32,998 nt of DNA, from NCBI GenBank assembly GCA_021805735.1, contig JAJZEE010000039.1, forward strand, positions 1-32,998. Direction: 5' to 3'. Numbering within the stretch: position 1 is the first letter of the stretch; each line of letters starts with the position of its first letter. Shown in pieces: positions 31,714 to 32,998 of the stretch. The stretch is from Bacillota bacterium. Lineage in GTDB: Bacteria > Bacillota > Bacilli > Alicyclobacillales > SLC66. A program made the position numbers and the translations under genes. The notes below the pieces were generated by a model that saw only the letters and a program-made list of their open reading frames with translations, was not told where the DNA came from and did no database searches.

Positions 31714-32998
31714 TTGCCCCCGTCCGAAGAACTAAAGCGCGAACAGACGCACCTGACGACCATTCAGTCACACATCGAACGCGCCATTGAAGCAGCCCGC
31801 AGCGGCATCAGACAATCCCACGATCACACTCAGATCGTCATCAACACCGTCATGCAAAACCAGAGCATCCAACTGGAACGTTCACGCAACCAACCCTATT
31901 TCTCCAGGATATCCTGTCGGGAGCATGGCCAGCGCGCCACGGAAGACTTTTACATTGGCCGCTTTGGACTTTTTGATCGGGAAACACTCGCGCCCTATGT
32001 CATTGACTGGCGCTCGCCGATCGCCAATCTGTATTACGATGAATCGTTTGCCGATGTTCCGGTTCAGGTCGATCGCGATCGCGAACTGCATTTTGACGTG
32101 CATCGCAAACGCCACTTTGAACTGAGGGACGGCAAACTGGTCCAGTTTTTTGACAGCACGAGCGCCGTGCGCACCGACCAGCCTCTCCTGCAGCGCCTGA
32201 ACGCCAAGTCCGAGCAACGCATGAAAGATATTGTGGAAACGATCCAGGCTGACCAGAACCGGGTGATTCGCGCGGATCCAAACCAGCTTCTGATCGTGCA
32301 GGGAGTTGCCGGCAGCGGCAAGACGACGATTGCGCTGCATCGCCTGTCATACCTCGCCTACCAGCAAAAGGGGCGTACGACCTTCGGCAATTTTCTGGTC
32401 ATCGCCCCCAATCGTCTGTTTATCGATTACATATCTGACGTGCTCCCGAATCTCGGCGTCGAAGGCGTGACGCAGACAACCTGGGAGGACTTGCTGCTCT
32501 CGATGCTGCCAAAGCGGGTGCGACTCCAGAACCATCAGAAAAAAGTCCAGCAGTTTATCGAAGGCGCTCCCGCAACCGCGCCATTTGGCAAAGACACTGT
32601 GGCCAGGGCGGCTCTCCTGCGCAGTCATATGGCTATGAAAGAACTGTTGGACCGTTATGTGGAGCATTTGTTGGCACAGGCGATTCCCGATGAGGATCTG
32701 GTTCTCGACACTCGGCATGTGATGTCCAGAGAGCAGATCGCGCAGAAGTTCCATCGCGATTTTGCCCATTATCCGTACATCAGGCGTCGTGAACGACTGA
32801 TTGCCGCGCTGCGCGCCTGGAGCGCGGACGCGTTGGCCGAAGTCTCCGGACAGATCGCCAAAAAATTCGCAGGGCGCTATCTTGAAGCCGATGCGCACAC
32901 GCAGGCGGTCAAACAGAGCTATGAAAGAGCTCTTGACCATTACTGCGGAAAAATCCGCGCAGTCGACATTTTTGCGTCCTACCGGATGCTGGTCACGA
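31714..32998 (+). CDS. helD: HelD-like UvrD/Rep-family ATPase, cut by window edge
   Basis: About 428 residues from TTG 31714 are visible before the right edge. AGGAGG lies seven bases before the TTG. The N-terminal coiled coil (EELKREQTHLTTIQSHIERA) is typical of HelD, as is FYIGRFGLFDRETLAPYVIDWRSPIANLYYDE. Walker A is GVAGSGKTTIALHRLSYLAY; motif Ia FLVIAPNRLFIDYISDVLPNLG follows, and then the family-specific insert of charged helices. HelD binds RNA polymerase and uses ATP to pull it off DNA and recycle it. This is the larger, N-terminal part; the C-terminal helicase motifs lie outside the window. It is the third gene of a plus-strand run after the GAF-GGDEF and DUF1450 genes. Confidence 0.9.
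   Translation, partial: MPPSEELKREQTHLTTIQSHIERAIEAARSGIRQSHDHTQIVINTVMQNQSIQLERSRNQPYFSRISCREHGQRATEDFYIGRFGLFDRETLAPYVIDWRSPIANLYYDESFADVPVQVDRDRELHFDVHRKRHFELRDGKLVQFFDSTSAVRTDQPLLQRLNAKSEQRMKDIVETIQADQNRVIRADPNQLLIVQGVAGSGKTTIALHRLSYLAYQQKGRTTFGNFLVIAPNRLFIDYISDVLPNLGVEGVTQTTWEDLLLSMLPKRVRLQNHQKKVQQFIEGAPATAPFGKDTVARAALLRSHMAMKELLDRYVEHLLAQAIPDEDLVLDTRHVMSREQIAQKFHRDFAHYPYIRRRERLIAALRAWSADALAEVSGQIAKKFAGRYLEADAHTQAVKQSYERALDHYCGKIRAVDIFASYRMLVT

Overview
The window looks like chromosome of a Bacillota (Firmicutes) bacterium, most likely from the Alicyclobacillaceae or a related acidophilic Bacilli lineage. The clues are strong AGGAGG-type ribosome sites, frequent GTG/TTG starts, sigma-A-like promoters, moderate-to-high GC in the housekeeping part, and a set of families typical of that group (DUF1450, HelD, an ABC-class predicted ATPase, a DUF6431 transposase-like protein). 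The taxonomic call is inference. I saw no rRNA, tRNA or CRISPR.

Region 1 (about 1-5,560, minus strand) is a compact defence operon, visibly less GC-rich than the rest. In transcription order it holds a cytosine-5 DNA methyltransferase with an N-terminal helix-turn-helix, a Vsr mismatch endonuclease, an EcoRII-like type IIE endonuclease, a SNF2-family ATPase, a small standalone B3-like DNA-binding protein, and the first 35 codons of another protein that resembles the start of a GHKL (MORC/Hsp90-like) ATPase. Neighbours overlap or nearly touch. The standalone B3 protein shares a motif pattern with the N-terminal domain of the endonuclease beside it, so this looks like an EcoRII system with an added ATP-dependent module. 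The operon has a good promoter with an inverted repeat at its -10 and start site. Upstream lie a G-run cluster, a CCWGG site and a divergent small ribbon-helix-helix-like gene with a palindrome over its own -10.

Region 2 (about 5,940-12,480) is mixed accessory DNA: a broken DUF6431 gene, an esterase, a decayed reading frame, two GNAT acetyltransferases, two SAM-dependent methyltransferases, a truncated nucleotidyltransferase and a metallophosphoesterase.

Region 3 (about 12,565-31,624) is mostly housekeeping and regulation: a secreted protein gene interrupted in frame by a 150-bp palindromic insertion, a serine hydrolase with a ghost fragment of a paralogue upstream, an ABC-class ATPase, GalU, a peptidoglycan-binding-like protein, proline dehydrogenase, IspH, a PhoR/PhoB-type two-component pair divergent from a membrane-anchored class A beta-lactamase-like protein that has lost its catalytic motifs, pncB overlapping an inositol-monophosphatase gene, hutH, an S9 peptidase, a GAF-GGDEF diguanylate cyclase and a DUF1450 protein. 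HutH sits behind a consensus promoter, a 19-codon leader ORF and a strong intrinsic terminator, so it is probably controlled by attenuation.

Region 4 (31,714 to the right edge) is the N-terminal two thirds or so of a HelD-like ATPase that runs off the window.
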